Positions 63,798 through 64,000 of a stretch of DNA of 64,000 nt are shown piece after piece; positions within the stretch are counted from its first letter, which is position 1, and the number at the start of each line of letters is the position of its first letter. The stretch covers positions 1 through 64,000 of the forward strand of contig NZ_ATYV01000018.1 of assembly GCF_000427865.1 (NCBI RefSeq), in the 5' to 3' direction. The position numbers were made by a program, and so were the translations under genes. The notes under the pieces were generated by a model. The model was given only the letters and a program-made list of their open reading frames with translations, was not told the DNA's origin and did not search any database. The stretch comes from Corynebacterium sputi DSM 45148 (GTDB lineage Bacteria > Actinomycetota > Actinomycetes > Mycobacteriales > Mycobacteriaceae).

Positions 63798-64000
63798 CTA
63801 CATCGTCTGCGGCTTGAACGACGGCCGCTTGGCCTCGTACGCCTGTATAGCATCCTCGCTACGAAGGGTCAGGGAGATGTCGTCCAGACCCTCGATGAGG
63901 CGCCAGCGAGTGTAATCGTCCACCTGGAATGGGATGACGACGTCGCCACACGATGCGGTACGGGTCTCCAGGTCGACGGTGATCTCCTTGCCCGGCTCCT
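63798..64000 (-). CDS. leuD: 3-isopropylmalate dehydratase small subunit, C-terminal part
   Basis: Reading from the right edge, the last 67 codons of a frame end at TAG 63798-63800. The peptide includes [34 protein letters not shown] and ends [13 protein letters not shown], the LeuD C-terminal pattern (FEAKRP near the end). LeuC-LeuD isomerises isopropylmalate in leucine synthesis. Its place before hup and the MutT-like gene matches corynebacteria and mycobacteria. The N-terminal two thirds lies outside the window. Confidence 0.88.
   Translation of the reverse strand, partial: EPGKEITVDLETRTASCGDVVIPFQVDDYTRWRLIEGLDDISLTLRSEDAIQAYEAKRPSFKPQTM

Overview
The window reads as a chromosomal core segment of a Corynebacterium-type actinobacterium. 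Evidence: GC-rich coding with GTG starts; the order pyrH-tsf-rpsB, rplS-trmD-rimM-rpsP-ffh, ftsY-smc and acyP/mutM/rnc; and lineage markers (DUF2631, DUF2469, DUF3515, a Wag31-like coiled coil and a Rip1-type site-2 protease). Most genes lie on the minus strand in long runs with short overlaps. No rRNA, tRNA, CRISPR array, insertion sequence or prophage was seen.

Layout: 0-6 kb, cobQ, map, a lipoprotein PBP and rip1. 6-12.6 kb, DUF2631, rlmN, a LapA-like protein, cdsA, frr, pyrH, tsf, rpsB. 13-20.8 kb, an M23 peptidase, xerC, the dprA-comM-yraN group, DUF2469-rnhB-lepB, a DoxX-like protein and an SDR. 20.9-27 kb, rplS, an MFS exporter, tex, trmD, rimM, rpsP. 27-31.6 kb, two tandem envelope acyltransferases. 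31.7-42.3 kb, ffh, glnK, amtB, ftsY, an FAD-linked oxidase and smc. 42.3-44.8 kb, an AT-rich accessory insert with a broken membrane gene and a pentapeptide-repeat membrane protein. 44.8-48.7 kb, acyP followed by small accessory enzymes. 48.7-57.7 kb, mutM, rnc, yceD, the Wag31-like gene, coaD, rsmD, a biotinyl-like carrier, recG, a DAK2 protein, ung. 57.7-64 kb, thiL, a DUF3515 protein, ddl, gpsA, a NUDIX/phosphatase protein, HU and the end of leuD.

Three things stand out. First, a bipartite DNA word, GACGTCG-NN-AAGC (core CGTCG-NN-AAGC), occurs about 21 times on both strands, in genes and between them, far above chance. No annotated feature explains it, and it lies among competence-type genes (dprA, comM). 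Second, several expected neighbours are missing from conserved positions: dxr and ispG around rip1, and glnD after glnK. Third, many genes appear to start from leaderless promoters, with a TANANT box 6-8 nt before the start codon; the rip1 one sits inside a 10-bp-arm palindrome.
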